Positions 1 through 7,711 of a DNA stretch of 64,000 bases are shown here, piece by piece (the stretch's first letter is position 1; each line of letters opens with the position of its first letter). The stretch lies in NCBI GenBank assembly GCA_002239025.1, contig MPNM01000002.1:62001-126000 (forward strand), read 5' to 3'. The notes under the pieces were generated by a model. The model did no database searches, had not been told where the DNA came from, and was given only the letters and a program-made list of their open reading frames with translations. The DNA comes from Chloroflexi bacterium bin125 (lineage in GTDB: Bacteria > Chloroflexota > Dehalococcoidia > Bin125). The position numbers were made by a program, and so were the translations under genes.

Positions 1-98
1 ACTCCATACGATTGCAGCACGGCCGAAGTGAAGCCACGCAAATCGGAGGCGTCAAAGCGATGACGTGTCTCGGGCGCTTCTCGCCCGATCCAGGCCAC
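1..98 (-). CDS. N-terminus of a probable Ldh-family (malate/L-lactate dehydrogenase-like) oxidoreductase, partial
   Basis: Only the first 32 codons lie in the window; the rest runs off the left edge. A GTG start sits 2 bases after the stop of the aldolase gene, with AGGA six bases upstream of it, so the two genes look translationally coupled. The visible peptide contains RFDASDLRGF followed by TSAVLQSYGV. This resembles the first helix of YlbC/Ldh-type NAD(P)-dependent 2-hydroxyacid oxidoreductases, where a residue pattern like 'DLRAFAxAxLxxxGV' is usual. The identification rests on this short match and is tentative; the existence of a coupled reading frame is better supported than its family. 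Confidence 0.45.
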   Translation of the reverse strand, partial: MAWIGREAPETRHRFDASDLRGFTSAVLQSYG

Positions 99-100
99 GT

Positions 101-877
101 CTAGTCCTGGCCATAGCTACGGACGGTGCGCAGTCCCTGCGACGAGGCCTGTGCCATGAACTGTCCGTCACTGCCAGAGGGAATGTAGAGCCAGCCCTCC
201 TCGGCGCGGCGCTTCGCTTCGACGGGGCCAGATGTGAAGATGCCCGGTGCGACGCGGTTGTCGATCCGCCCTGAGGCAGCCAGCACCTCGGCGCATGCGG
301 CGACATGGTCCGGGTGAGGGTTGTCGGGTCGGACCGGGATGCCCATCGACTTGGCCAGGTCAGCCGGGCCGATGCAGGTTGCGTCGATGCCGGGTACAGA
401 GAGAATCTCGTCGATTCGCTCGACGGCCTCGATCGTTTCGATTTGAATGATGCAGGCAATTTCGTTGTTTGCCTCGTCGCCGTAGTCGGGACCGCCGTAG
501 AGAAAGCCTCGATATGCACCAAAGCCGCGCAGTCCATCGGGCGGATACCGGCAGGCGGAGACTGCCTGCTCGGCCTCGGCGCGGTTGTTGACCCAGGGAA
601 TCACGACGCCGTAGGCGCCGCCGTCGAGGATGCGCTTGATGGTCACCGGGTCGTTCCACTGCGCTCGCGCCATTGGAATTGTATCGGTGGTCGAGATGGC
701 CTGGAACATCTGAATCATGGTTTGGAGGTCGACGGGAGAGTGTTCGCCGTCGACGACGAGCCAGTCCCAGCCCTGGTGAGCCATAGACTCAGCCGCGAGT
801 GTCGAGCAGGTGCCAAGCCAGGCGCCGAACGCCGGCTTGCCCTCGGCCCACAGCTGTTTCACCGTGTTCGGTCGCAT
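101..877 (-). CDS. HpcH/HpaI-family class II aldolase (2,4-dihydroxyhept-2-enedioate aldolase-like)
   Basis: A 258-residue TIM-barrel aldolase of the HpaI/citrate-lyase-beta family, which makes or cleaves C-C bonds between pyruvate (or a related 2-oxoacid) and an aldehyde using a divalent metal. Hallmarks are all present: VDGEH (42-46) with the catalytic His46, Arg71 that binds the 2-oxoacid, metal ligands Glu147 (in QIET) and Asp173 (in GPADLA). Length matches the family (about 250-265). ATG start with GGAGG six bases upstream. It heads a minus-strand operon with the partial dehydrogenase-like gene at the window edge. The upstream 78 bp, shared with the divergent ATP-PPase gene, hold a perfect inverted repeat that may be an operator. 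The natural aldehyde substrate cannot be deduced. Confidence 0.9.
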   Translation of the reverse strand: MRPNTVKQLWAEGKPAFGAWLGTCSTLAAESMAHQGWDWLVVDGEHSPVDLQTMIQMFQAISTTDTIPMARAQWNDPVTIKRILDGGAYGVVIPWVNNRAEAEQAVSACRYPPDGLRGFGAYRGFLYGGPDYGDEANNEIACIIQIETIEAVERIDEILSVPGIDATCIGPADLAKSMGIPVRPDNPHPDHVAACAEVLAASGRIDNRVAPGIFTSGPVEAKRRAEEGWLYIPSGSDGQFMAQASSQGLRTVRSYGQD

Positions 878-906
878 TAAGTACCTCCGCTAGCGGGAAC
901 TAGAAC

Positions 907-945
907 TGTCATCTACGTTGCAAAAAGCCTACACGATAGATGACA
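907..945. promoter_or_regulatory. Perfect 9-bp inverted repeat in a divergent intergenic region (putative operator)
   Basis: TGTCATCTA (907-915) is matched by TAGATGACA (937-945), with a 21-bp spacer and half-site centres 30 bp apart. The repeat lies in the 78-bp gap between two divergent genes, so a bound dimer or two dimers on one helix face could control both. No regulator gene is adjacent, so the binding protein is unknown. Confidence 0.45.
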
Positions 946-955
946 AATTTCTGCC

Positions 956-1684
956 ATGAATGCCACTCCCGTTCTGGTCTCCTGGTCATCGGGCAAAGAC
1001 TCTGCGTGGGCGCTGCATGTGCTGCGCCAGCAACCCGAGCGATATGACGTTCGCGGAATCTTCACCACCGTGACGCCACATTTCGATCGCGTCGCCATCC
1101 AGGCGACGCCCCGTCGAGTGTTGCGACTTCAAGCAGACCGTTTGGGACTACCGCTCTACGAAATCCCAATCCCGTATCCATGCCCTAACGAAGCGTATGA
1201 AGCGGCGATGTTGCAATTCCTGGAGCGCGTCCGCAACCTTCCTGATGACTTGACGGCTGAAACCGTTGCCTTCGGTGATCTGTTTCTTGAGGACATTCGC
1301 GAGTATCGAGAATCGAATCTCAACGGAACCGGATTCAATGCGATATTCCCAGTCTGGGGAAGTCCGACGGCCGAGCTCGCCCAGACCATGTTGGAGTCAA
1401 ACCTCAAGGCAATCGTGACGGCGGTCAGTCCGACGTCGCAGTTGGATCGCAGCTTCGCCGGTCGGTGGTTCGATCAGTTGTTCCTGGAAGACCTACCCGA
1501 GGGGACAGATCCGCTGGGCGAAAACGGTGAGTTCCACACGTGCGTCGTCGATGGTCCAATGTTCGACCAACCGATCGCCGCTCGGCCTGGAGAAATCGTC
1601 GGGCGGCCGGTCAGTCGCAACCACGACGGAAGCGGCGGAACGGTCACCGCCTGGTACGCCGACGTGGAACTGCTGGAGAGCTAG
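956..1684 (+). CDS. Dph6-like adenine nucleotide alpha hydrolase (ATP-PPase)
   Basis: A 242-residue protein of the PP-loop ATP-pyrophosphatase superfamily, related to diphthine-ammonia ligase. The PP-loop SWSSGKDS occupies residues 9-16, and the Dph6-type C-terminal signature GEFHTCVVDGP lies at about 191-201. The eukaryotic/archaeal enzyme amidates diphthine on EF-2; bacteria lack diphthamide, so here the adenylated substrate is unknown. The gene is monocistronic, divergent from the aldolase, and followed by a repeat-filled 370-bp gap. The start ATG is chosen because the PP-loop begins eight residues later, as is usual for the family. Confidence 0.85.
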   Translation: MNATPVLVSWSSGKDSAWALHVLRQQPERYDVRGIFTTVTPHFDRVAIQATPRRVLRLQADRLGLPLYEIPIPYPCPNEAYEAAMLQFLERVRNLPDDLTAETVAFGDLFLEDIREYRESNLNGTGFNAIFPVWGSPTAELAQTMLESNLKAIVTAVSPTSQLDRSFAGRWFDQLFLEDLPEGTDPLGENGEFHTCVVDGPMFDQPIAARPGEIVGRPVSRNHDGSGGTVTAWYADVELLES

Positions 1685-1751
1685 GGTCTGTTCAGATAGG
1701 GCAGCGAATAGTCGCATGCGTGGATCAGTGCATCGCCGGTGGGGAGCGGGA

Positions 1752-1938
1752 CCCCCTCAGCCGTCGGCAGTTCCCCTGCAAGAGACCGATGCACAACCTC
1801 CAATTCCCCTCTCCCCCCCTTGCGGGGGGAGATGTCACAGAGTGACAGAGGGGGGCGGCTGGCGACGACCAGATAGGGCCAACAGGCAGGGAACCCCCTC
1901 TGCCTTCGGCATCTCCCCCGCAAGGGGGAGAAGGGGAG
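1752..1938. repeat. REP-like palindromic repeat cluster, copy A (three units)
   Basis: Three related GC-rich units fill the gap between two convergent genes. Unit 1 (1752-1782) and unit 3 (1894-1938) are in direct orientation: CCCCCTC, then a short stem such as GCCTTCGGC, then TCTCCCCCGCAAGGGGGAGA. Unit 2 (1806-1855) is the same pattern inverted, with a longer TGTCACAGAGTGACA stem. The whole arrangement is repeated almost base for base at 41.8-42.05 kb, so it moves or is copied as a composite. No coding potential. Confidence 0.8.
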
Positions 1939-2012
1939 ACATGTATCAGTTTCTGCAATGAGGAGCGGGGAACCCAGATGCGGGCGGCACGACGTTCGCA
2001 CGCGCATAGCAG

Positions 2013-2034
2013 TGGCCGCGTTGGAGCGCGGCCA
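2013..2034. terminator. Stem-loop between convergent genes (possible bidirectional terminator)
   Basis: TGGCCGCG and CGCGGCCA form a perfect 8-bp stem around a 6-base loop, 23 bases beyond the 3' end of the minus-strand dehydrogenase gene. No T-tract follows on either strand, so intrinsic termination is only a possibility. Confidence 0.3.
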
Positions 2035-2056
2035 TGACGAGTGAGTTGGAAGAGCC

Positions 2057-3061
2057 TTAGCGATCCGGGTGAGGCGACAGCGACACCTTGTCCAACACCG
2101 CCCTATTGACGACTGATCGCGGCATGTAGCCCTGCAGCACGTCGGCGGCCGCTTCGCCCACTCGTTGCAACAGCAGCGGCGCGGACGCGTCCGAATAGTA
2201 GGCCGAGTGCGGTGTTGCGATCACGTTGTCGAACTCCAACAAGGGGTGATCCTTGTGTACCGGCTCCGGATCCCAGACATCCACGCCGGCGCCAGCGATC
2301 TGGCCGTTCTTGAGCGCGTCGTACAACGCCGATTCGCTCACCACGCCGCCGCGACAGGTGGTGATTAGGTATGCGGTCGGCTTCATCATTGCCAGTTCTG
2401 CCGCGCCGACAATCCCACGAGTCTCCGGACTCAACGGCGGATGCACCGAAACGTAGTCGGCCTGCATCACCTCTTCAAGCGAGGTCAGCCGCACGCCGGC
2501 AGCTTCTGCTGCTGCCGGGTCCTGGTACGGGTCGTACGCGATCACGTTGAGCCCAAATCCCTGCGCGCGAATCGCCGCCTGTTGGGCAATATGACCAAAC
2601 GCGACCAGGCCCAACGTCTCTCCGTAGAGCGGACCCGATGGTCCCAGCGGAACTCGGTCGCCCGAGCGCGCCGCGTCGTTATGCGCGATCAGCTTCCGGT
2701 TGAGCGCCAGCAACAGTGACATCGCGTGCGTCGCGACTTCGTTGATGCAGTAGTCGGTGATGTTGCAAACGACGATGTCATAATCGATCGCGGTCTGCCA
2801 GTCGATGTTGTCAAAGCCGATGCCATAGCGAACGACGACCTTGAGATTCGGCGCTGCGTCAAAGACGTCCTTGCCGACCTGTCGATAGCCGCAGATGATC
2901 CCGTCGGCGTCGGTAACGTGCGCCGGAATGTCCTGCTGCTGTTCGGGTGTCAGCGCGATCAGCTCGGCGTCAGCCTTGGCCAACTGCTCCGCTTCCGCCA
3001 CATGTGGTTGCCGATCGGGACGCGAATCGACGTGGTAGACCTTGAATTTCGCCATTGCCAA
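2057..3061 (-). CDS. D-2-hydroxyacid dehydrogenase, CtBP-like
   Basis: A 334-residue NAD-dependent 2-hydroxyacid dehydrogenase that interconverts a 2-oxoacid and its D-2-hydroxyacid. The Rossmann motif is slightly degenerate (GLVAFGHIA, 151-159, Val in place of the first usual Gly-x-Gly position). Catalytic Arg237 (TCRGG), Glu266 (DPEP) and His285 (TPHS) are all present, so it should be active. It resembles the C-terminal-binding-protein/phosphoglycerate dehydrogenase branch. It is the last gene of a four-gene minus-strand run with a second, only distantly similar dehydrogenase, a CoA-transferase and a small winged-helix-like protein; the gap to the latter is 43 bases. Substrate unknown. Confidence 0.9.
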   Translation of the reverse strand: MAMAKFKVYHVDSRPDRQPHVAEAEQLAKADAELIALTPEQQQDIPAHVTDADGIICGYRQVGKDVFDAAPNLKVVVRYGIGFDNIDWQTAIDYDIVVCNITDYCINEVATHAMSLLLALNRKLIAHNDAARSGDRVPLGPSGPLYGETLGLVAFGHIAQQAAIRAQGFGLNVIAYDPYQDPAAAEAAGVRLTSLEEVMQADYVSVHPPLSPETRGIVGAAELAMMKPTAYLITTCRGGVVSESALYDALKNGQIAGAGVDVWDPEPVHKDHPLLEFDNVIATPHSAYYSDASAPLLLQRVGEAAADVLQGYMPRSVVNRAVLDKVSLSPHPDR

Positions 3062-3104
3062 CTACTCCTGCTTCTTGTGATGAGTTTGCTTCGATTTCCC
3101 GGAC

Positions 3105-3464
3105 TTACAGCCAGGTTTGGATTCTGGATCGCGGCTGGTCCGGAATCACGCGTTTCAGCCGCCGACCATCAGCAGTGAGCGTAAACGACATCTGCTTCCC
3201 AGGCTCTAGCTCGGGATGCAGGATGCGTTGGACCAGGCGGAAGGACTCAAATCGAATCAACGACAGACGAACCTGCTGTTGGTCCGCCGTCGGTCGCGCG
3301 GCCAGTACTGCATCCGAGAGTTCAGCAAACGAAGCTTGCTCGACAAGCAACAGATGCTGAACGATTAGTTGCTCGACGACATCCAGTTCGATCTCGATCG
3401 GATCCGTCCGCAGACGCTGCTTCAACGCTGTCCGAACTCTGCTGAGTCGCGACTTGAGAGACAC
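3105..3464 (-). CDS. Small winged-helix-like protein, function unknown
   Basis: A 119-residue protein starting at GTG, 8 bases after the stop of the CoA-transferase gene, with AGGA seven to eight bases upstream. The reading frame continues open upstream through the CoA-transferase gene, but that part is a shadow; the GTG with its ribosome site marks the true start. The chain is basic at the N-terminus, then shows a helical block (FAELSDAVLAARP at about 45-57, a possible helix-turn-helix) followed by a hairpin-like segment ending in TLTADGRRL, which looks like the wing of MarR/PadR-type folds. It could be the local regulator of the hydroxyacid operon. I do not recognise a named family. Confidence 0.55.
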   Translation of the reverse strand: MSLKSRLSRVRTALKQRLRTDPIEIELDVVEQLIVQHLLLVEQASFAELSDAVLAARPTADQQQVRLSLIRFESFRLVQRILHPELEPGKQMSFTLTADGRRLKRVIPDQPRSRIQTWL

Positions 3465-3472
3465 CTGGCGTC

Positions 3473-4732
3473 CTATGCACTCAGGTATGCGGCGATATCG
3501 GGACCGCCCTTGGTCAGTACGACACCAGCCTCTTCGAGGCTGGCTGTCTCTTCCGCTGGAACATCGAGCCACTCCTCTAGCACCGCTGCGGTGTCTTGCC
3601 CAAAGACCGGTCCATATCCGTAGACCCGACCCGGAGTGCGCGACAGTTTCAGCGGCGACGCCGCCATCGTGACGTCTCCGGCGATCGGGTGCTGCACGGT
3701 CGTGATCATTTCCCGCGCTGCAATCTGTTCCTGGTTGACCGCCTGGCCGATCGTGTTGAGCGGGCCAATGGGAATCCCGTACCGGGATAAGACTGAAACC
3801 CAATGGTCCGTGGACTGCTTGCGTGTCGCTTCGAAGAGCACCGGTTCCAGCTCGGCATGGTTCTCTGTACGTTTGAACGATGTCTCAAAGCGTTCGTCGC
3901 CGACCAGTTCCGGTAGACCAAGCTCGGCGCAGAACAACTCCCACTGCGTCGCGACACCCCAGGACAGCGCAACGACCATCCAGCCGTCGGCTGTGGGAAA
4001 CGCCTGGAAGGGCGTTGCTGACGGATGTCGTGTGCCCAGCGGTCCCGGCTCCGTGCCCGTCGTGAAGTAGCGGGCGACGGCATTCTCGAGGATTGCGATC
4101 TGGCAATCGAGCATTGAGATATCGACCGATTGCCCTAGCCCACTGTGCTCCCGTTCGCGCAGCGCCGCCAGGATGCCGATCGCTGTGTAGAGGCCACCGC
4201 AGATATCTCCAATCGATGTGCCTGGTCGTGCGGGCGGCTCATCGGGATAGCCGGTAATGCTCATCACACCGCCCATCCCCTGCACAATGATGTCCAGTGC
4301 TGGCCGATCTCGCCACGGACCGGTCTGGCCGAAGCCCGATGTGGAGGCAAACACCAATCGCGGGTTGCGTTCCAACAGGGCTTCGGGCCCAAGGCCCAGC
4401 TTGTCCATCACACCGGGCGTGAAGTTCTCCATGACTACATCGGCCTGATCAACCAGGCGAAGAAACAGGTCTCGTCCTTCGCCCGAGCGGAGATCAATCG
4501 AGATGCTGCGCTTGCCCCGATTGACCGACTGGAAGTACATCGACTCGTTGTTGACAAACGGTCCGGTCGTGCGTGCCACGTCGCCATGCGGCGGCCGCTC
4601 CACCTTGACAACCTCAGCGCCGAGGTCGCAGAGGATCATCGCCGCATACGGTCCGGCCAGGACCCAGGTCAAATCAAGGATTCGTATCCCGGCAAGGGGT
4701 CCCGGCCGATGAGTGCTGTTGCTATTGGTCAT
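3473..4732 (-). CDS. CaiB/BaiF family III CoA-transferase
   Basis: A 419-residue enzyme of the formyl-CoA transferase family, which moves CoA between carboxylic acids through an aspartyl-CoA thioester. The N-terminal motif AGIRILDLTWVLAGPYA (14-30) and the catalytic Asp176 (in GTSIGDICGG) are intact. Two adjacent ATGs exist; the second (4732) is chosen because AGGAG lies five bases before it. The upstream dehydrogenase gene ends 8 bases before this start and the winged-helix gene begins 8 bases after its stop, so all are probably one transcript. It probably activates the acid made or used by the neighbouring dehydrogenases; that is inference from context. Confidence 0.9.
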   Translation of the reverse strand: MTNSNSTHRPGPLAGIRILDLTWVLAGPYAAMILCDLGAEVVKVERPPHGDVARTTGPFVNNESMYFQSVNRGKRSISIDLRSGEGRDLFLRLVDQADVVMENFTPGVMDKLGLGPEALLERNPRLVFASTSGFGQTGPWRDRPALDIIVQGMGGVMSITGYPDEPPARPGTSIGDICGGLYTAIGILAALREREHSGLGQSVDISMLDCQIAILENAVARYFTTGTEPGPLGTRHPSATPFQAFPTADGWMVVALSWGVATQWELFCAELGLPELVGDERFETSFKRTENHAELEPVLFEATRKQSTDHWVSVLSRYGIPIGPLNTIGQAVNQEQIAAREMITTVQHPIAGDVTMAASPLKLSRTPGRVYGYGPVFGQDTAAVLEEWLDVPAEETASLEEAGVVLTKGGPDIAAYLSA

Positions 4733-4740
4733 CATGGCTC

Positions 4741-5751
4741 CTACACGTCGCCTTGGCTGGGATCGCTCAGCTCGATGTCGGTCACGACCCATTCGAGCGG
4801 CTCACCTCGAATCAGGTGAGTGAGGTTGGTGAAAAAGAAGTCAGCCGTGCGCAGGTACGACGCATCGACGTGACAGGAATCGTGAGGTGTGATCTGGCAG
4901 TTAGGAAGTTCCCACAGCGGAGAGTCGGGCGGAAGCGGCTCCTTCGGCGCGACATCAAGGACAGCAGCGGCGATGCCGCCGCTTCGCAATGCTTCACCCA
5001 ATGCGTCGTGATCGACCACGCGACCACGGGCAACATTGATCAGCAGCGAGTGAGATTGCATGGCTGCGAGCGCGTCGGCATCGAGCAGATTGAGCGTCTG
5101 GTCGGTCAATGGACAGCAGAGCACGACATAATCGCTCGCAGCGAGCAGCTCGTGCAGTCGATCGGGTGAGAAATGTTGATCAAGGAAGTCATCGCTCACT
5201 GGACGGCGTTTCGTTGCAATCGTGCGCATCCCGAACGCTTTAGCCAGCCGTGCGCACGCTTCGCCGATCCCCCCGTAGCCGACGATACCTAGCGTCTGGC
5301 TCGTCAGTTCGACGGACTCGAGGGGAACCCATTGCCGATCGGCCTGGTTGGCTGCGTGTAGGGGTAACCGTTTCGCGTGGCTGAGGATGTACGCAAACAC
5401 ATACTCGGCAATGGTTGAGCCATGTACGCCGGGCGAGTTGGTCACGATCGCGCCGGACTCCAGCAAGTATGCAAACAGTGCATGGTCGACACCGGTGCTC
5501 GCCGTCTGCATCCACTTCGGCGGGGTTGTATCCAACAGGTTGATAAATGCGCCTGCCGCTTCTGGCAAGTAGTAGAGGTCTTCAGAAAAGAAGAAGGCGT
5601 CGAGCTGACCCGGGTCTTCCGACCAGCCGCCGTCTCTATCGAGCAGCACTACCTCCGCGTTCGGTGCGACAGCTCGTAGAGAATCACCTGCCCTCTGGTC
5701 CATCTCGACGGTCACAGCGATGCGCATTGGCTCGCCGCCCAGTTCAGTCAT
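4741..5751 (-). CDS. D-2-hydroxyacid dehydrogenase, GhrA-like
   Basis: A 336-residue NAD(P)-dependent dehydrogenase of the glyoxylate/hydroxypyruvate reductase type. The dinucleotide motif GYGGIG is at 158-163, with catalytic Arg242 (ARGR), Glu271 (PKEPL) and His290 (TPHD). The start ATG at 5751 is supported by GGAGG six bases upstream. It is the first gene of the four-gene operon and lies 39 bp from the divergent MFS transporter, an arrangement typical of an uptake-plus-catabolism unit for a hydroxy- or oxo-acid. It differs clearly in sequence from the second dehydrogenase at the other end of the operon, so the two are unlikely to be redundant copies. Confidence 0.9.
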   Translation of the reverse strand: MTELGGEPMRIAVTVEMDQRAGDSLRAVAPNAEVVLLDRDGGWSEDPGQLDAFFFSEDLYYLPEAAGAFINLLDTTPPKWMQTASTGVDHALFAYLLESGAIVTNSPGVHGSTIAEYVFAYILSHAKRLPLHAANQADRQWVPLESVELTSQTLGIVGYGGIGEACARLAKAFGMRTIATKRRPVSDDFLDQHFSPDRLHELLAASDYVVLCCPLTDQTLNLLDADALAAMQSHSLLINVARGRVVDHDALGEALRSGGIAAAVLDVAPKEPLPPDSPLWELPNCQITPHDSCHVDASYLRTADFFFTNLTHLIRGEPLEWVVTDIELSDPSQGDV

Positions 5752-5790
5752 CGCAACCCTCCGCTCTGCTGATAGGGTAGGGCGGCGCGT

Positions 5791-7113
5791 ATGTCTGCCA
5801 TGGACCGAAGACCGCGTCGACGCGAACGCCTGCCAGGACTGTTGAGGCGAGGCGTCTTCCGCAGGGTCTTTGCGGGCTGGTGGATTGCTGCCGCCGCGTC
5901 AATGTCTTCGTTCGCCGCAGTCTCATTCTTCAACCCTGTCCTGGGCGCCATCACCCCTGAGCTGCAAGCCGAGTACGGCTGGAGCACCGCCTCGATCGCC
6001 CTCACGATGGTCGTCGGCGGGATCGGCGGCGGCGCGATCGCGACCTTTGTCGGTCCAATCGCCGATCGCTACGGGCCGCGGATGTTGCTCTTCGGGTCAG
6101 TCGGCATCGTGGCTGGCCTGTTAGTCGGACTGGGGTTCATCTCCGAGCTGTGGCAGTTCCTGTTGCTCTGGGGGCTGGGCCGTGGGATCACCGTGGCGGT
6201 GATAGATATCGCGGTCATCGTTGTGATCGCCAACTGGTTCATCCGGCGCCGTGGTTCGGCGATGGGCATGACGATGGTCGGCACTCGCAGCGGGATGATG
6301 ATCTTTCCTCTTGTGATTACAGCGGGCATCTGGCTCGGTGGCCTGCGCGAGGCCTTCCTGTTGATGGCGCTGCTCGTCATCCTGATTGGCCTGCTGCCTC
6401 CATTGATCATGCGCCGCCGGCCCGAGGATGTGGGTCTACATCCCGACGGTCAACGACCCGGCGCGTCAGTATCAACGGGAGAGAGCCAGTCGTTGCTGGA
6501 CAGTGATCCCGACTGGACGGTGCGCGAAGCGATGCGCACTCGGGCGTTCTGGCTGCTGCTGTTTGGGACGACGATGCTGATGACTGTTGGCGGATCGGTG
6601 AACTTCACCTTCGTTTCACACATGACCCAGAACGGGATCGATGCCGACACGGCACGCTCAGCGCTTGCGTTGTGGGCGGGTATGGGAATCATCGGCGGCG
6701 TTGCCGGTGGTGAGCTGCGGCAACGACTCGCGGTGCGCTATGCGCTGCCGTTGATCATCTGCGTCACGACGAGTTCGCTCGTCTGGTTCGTCATGACCGA
6801 CACCATCTGGATGGCATTTGTCTTCGCCATCTGGCACGGCCTGGCGTTCGGCGCGCAACTGCCGCTGAACAGAATCTCGTTCCCCGACTACTTCGGTCGC
6901 TACTCGGTCGGCCGGATCCGATCAGTCACTGCGCCGCCGCAGTTGTTGCTGAACGCATTCGGCCCGTTCGTGTCAGGGCTCGTGATCGACAGCCGAGGAT
7001 CGTACGACCTGATCTACTTCGTCTTCATTGGCCTGCTGCTCACGGCAGCCCTCAGCGTGCTGCTGGCGCGTCGGCCGGATGCTCCGGTGCGGACCCTAAG
7101 CATCAACGGCTGA
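5791..7113 (+). CDS. MFS transporter (monocarboxylate/oxalate-formate type)
   Basis: A 440-residue inner-membrane carrier with about twelve hydrophobic segments in two bundles and a basic cytoplasmic start (RRPRRRERLPG). The loop between helices 2 and 3 carries the MFS signature form GPIADRYGPR at about residues 89-98. Family members of this shape (OFA/MCT-like) move monocarboxylates and related organic anions. It is divergent from the hydroxyacid dehydrogenase/CoA-transferase operon with only 39 bp between starts, which suggests it imports that operon's substrate. A second ATG three codons downstream is an alternative start. Its 3' end overlaps the degenerate Uma2 frame on the other strand. 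Confidence 0.88.
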   Translation: MSAMDRRPRRRERLPGLLRRGVFRRVFAGWWIAAAASMSSFAAVSFFNPVLGAITPELQAEYGWSTASIALTMVVGGIGGGAIATFVGPIADRYGPRMLLFGSVGIVAGLLVGLGFISELWQFLLLWGLGRGITVAVIDIAVIVVIANWFIRRRGSAMGMTMVGTRSGMMIFPLVITAGIWLGGLREAFLLMALLVILIGLLPPLIMRRRPEDVGLHPDGQRPGASVSTGESQSLLDSDPDWTVREAMRTRAFWLLLFGTTMLMTVGGSVNFTFVSHMTQNGIDADTARSALALWAGMGIIGGVAGGELRQRLAVRYALPLIICVTTSSLVWFVMTDTIWMAFVFAIWHGLAFGAQLPLNRISFPDYFGRYSVGRIRSVTAPPQLLLNAFGPFVSGLVIDSRGSYDLIYFVFIGLLLTAALSVLLARRPDAPVRTLSING

Positions 7114-7702
7114 TTAGTCTCCAGCGGGTTGCTCGGTAGCGGCCGGCCGGGGGCCATGATTTCGGCTACTTCACAGCGAAAGTCCGGCAAGATATCACCG
7201 CCTTCCAGTGCGTTGGGTTCGGCGACGGTGTCAACTTGCCGGGCTGAGCGATAGACGTCCACGCTCCGCCGCTCAGGGAGTACGACCCAGACAACGCGAA
7301 CGCCGGAGTCAAGCCACATGATGGCTTTGTCGTGCATTTGCCTTCGGCTGTCGTTCGGTGAGCGGACTTCAACGACTAGATCGTGAACGACTTCGGTGTA
7401 GCCGAGAATATCGGCATCAAGCGGGACGCTCTCCCGCCAAAGAATGCGACATCAGGCCCTCGGACAGTGTCTGGATTTCGTTCAATCCAGACTCCGGACT
7501 CGACCACGAGGGTGCCGAGCCTTCGAGGGTCAACAAATGCCAAGAGCAACGCACCCAGCTTCAGGACGATTTTGCCGTGTCGGAAGCCCGGAGGCATTTC
7601 CTCTACCAGCTCTCCTCGGATCAGCTCACCACAGAAGCCGTTCGAGGAGAGCTCAAGTAGTTCGTCGGCGGTGACTAGATTGGGCGGTGCCTCTGTAACC
7701 AT
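7014..7702 (-). pseudogene. Uma2-family endonuclease-like gene, frameshifted
   Basis: Two reading frames together give one Uma2 (DUF820) protein, a PD-(D/E)XK nuclease-fold family common in multicopy in cyanobacteria and Chloroflexota. The first frame (7376-7702) carries the start (MVTEAPPNLVTADELLEL) and the typical RGPDVAFFGG segment, then drifts out of frame near 7405-7425. The second frame resumes with YTEVVHDLVVEVRSPND, then DSGVRVVWVVLPERRSVDVYR and the terminal GGDILPDF motif. A single-base indel explains it; an assembly error is the alternative. The second frame runs 100 bp into the convergent MFS gene, whereas a normal Uma2 protein would end near 7130. Confidence 0.75.
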
Positions 7703-7711
7703 GAGTCCATG

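Noticed and set aside
1738-1950. Repeats as a CRISPR array
   Set aside because: Units are palindromic, in mixed orientation and irregularly spaced, with no cas genes; REP-like elements fit better.
3465-3803. Upstream extension of the small winged-helix-like gene to 232 codons
   Set aside because: The extra part lies wholly inside the CoA-transferase coding region in another frame and is Arg/Gly-rich; the GTG at 3464 has the ribosome site.
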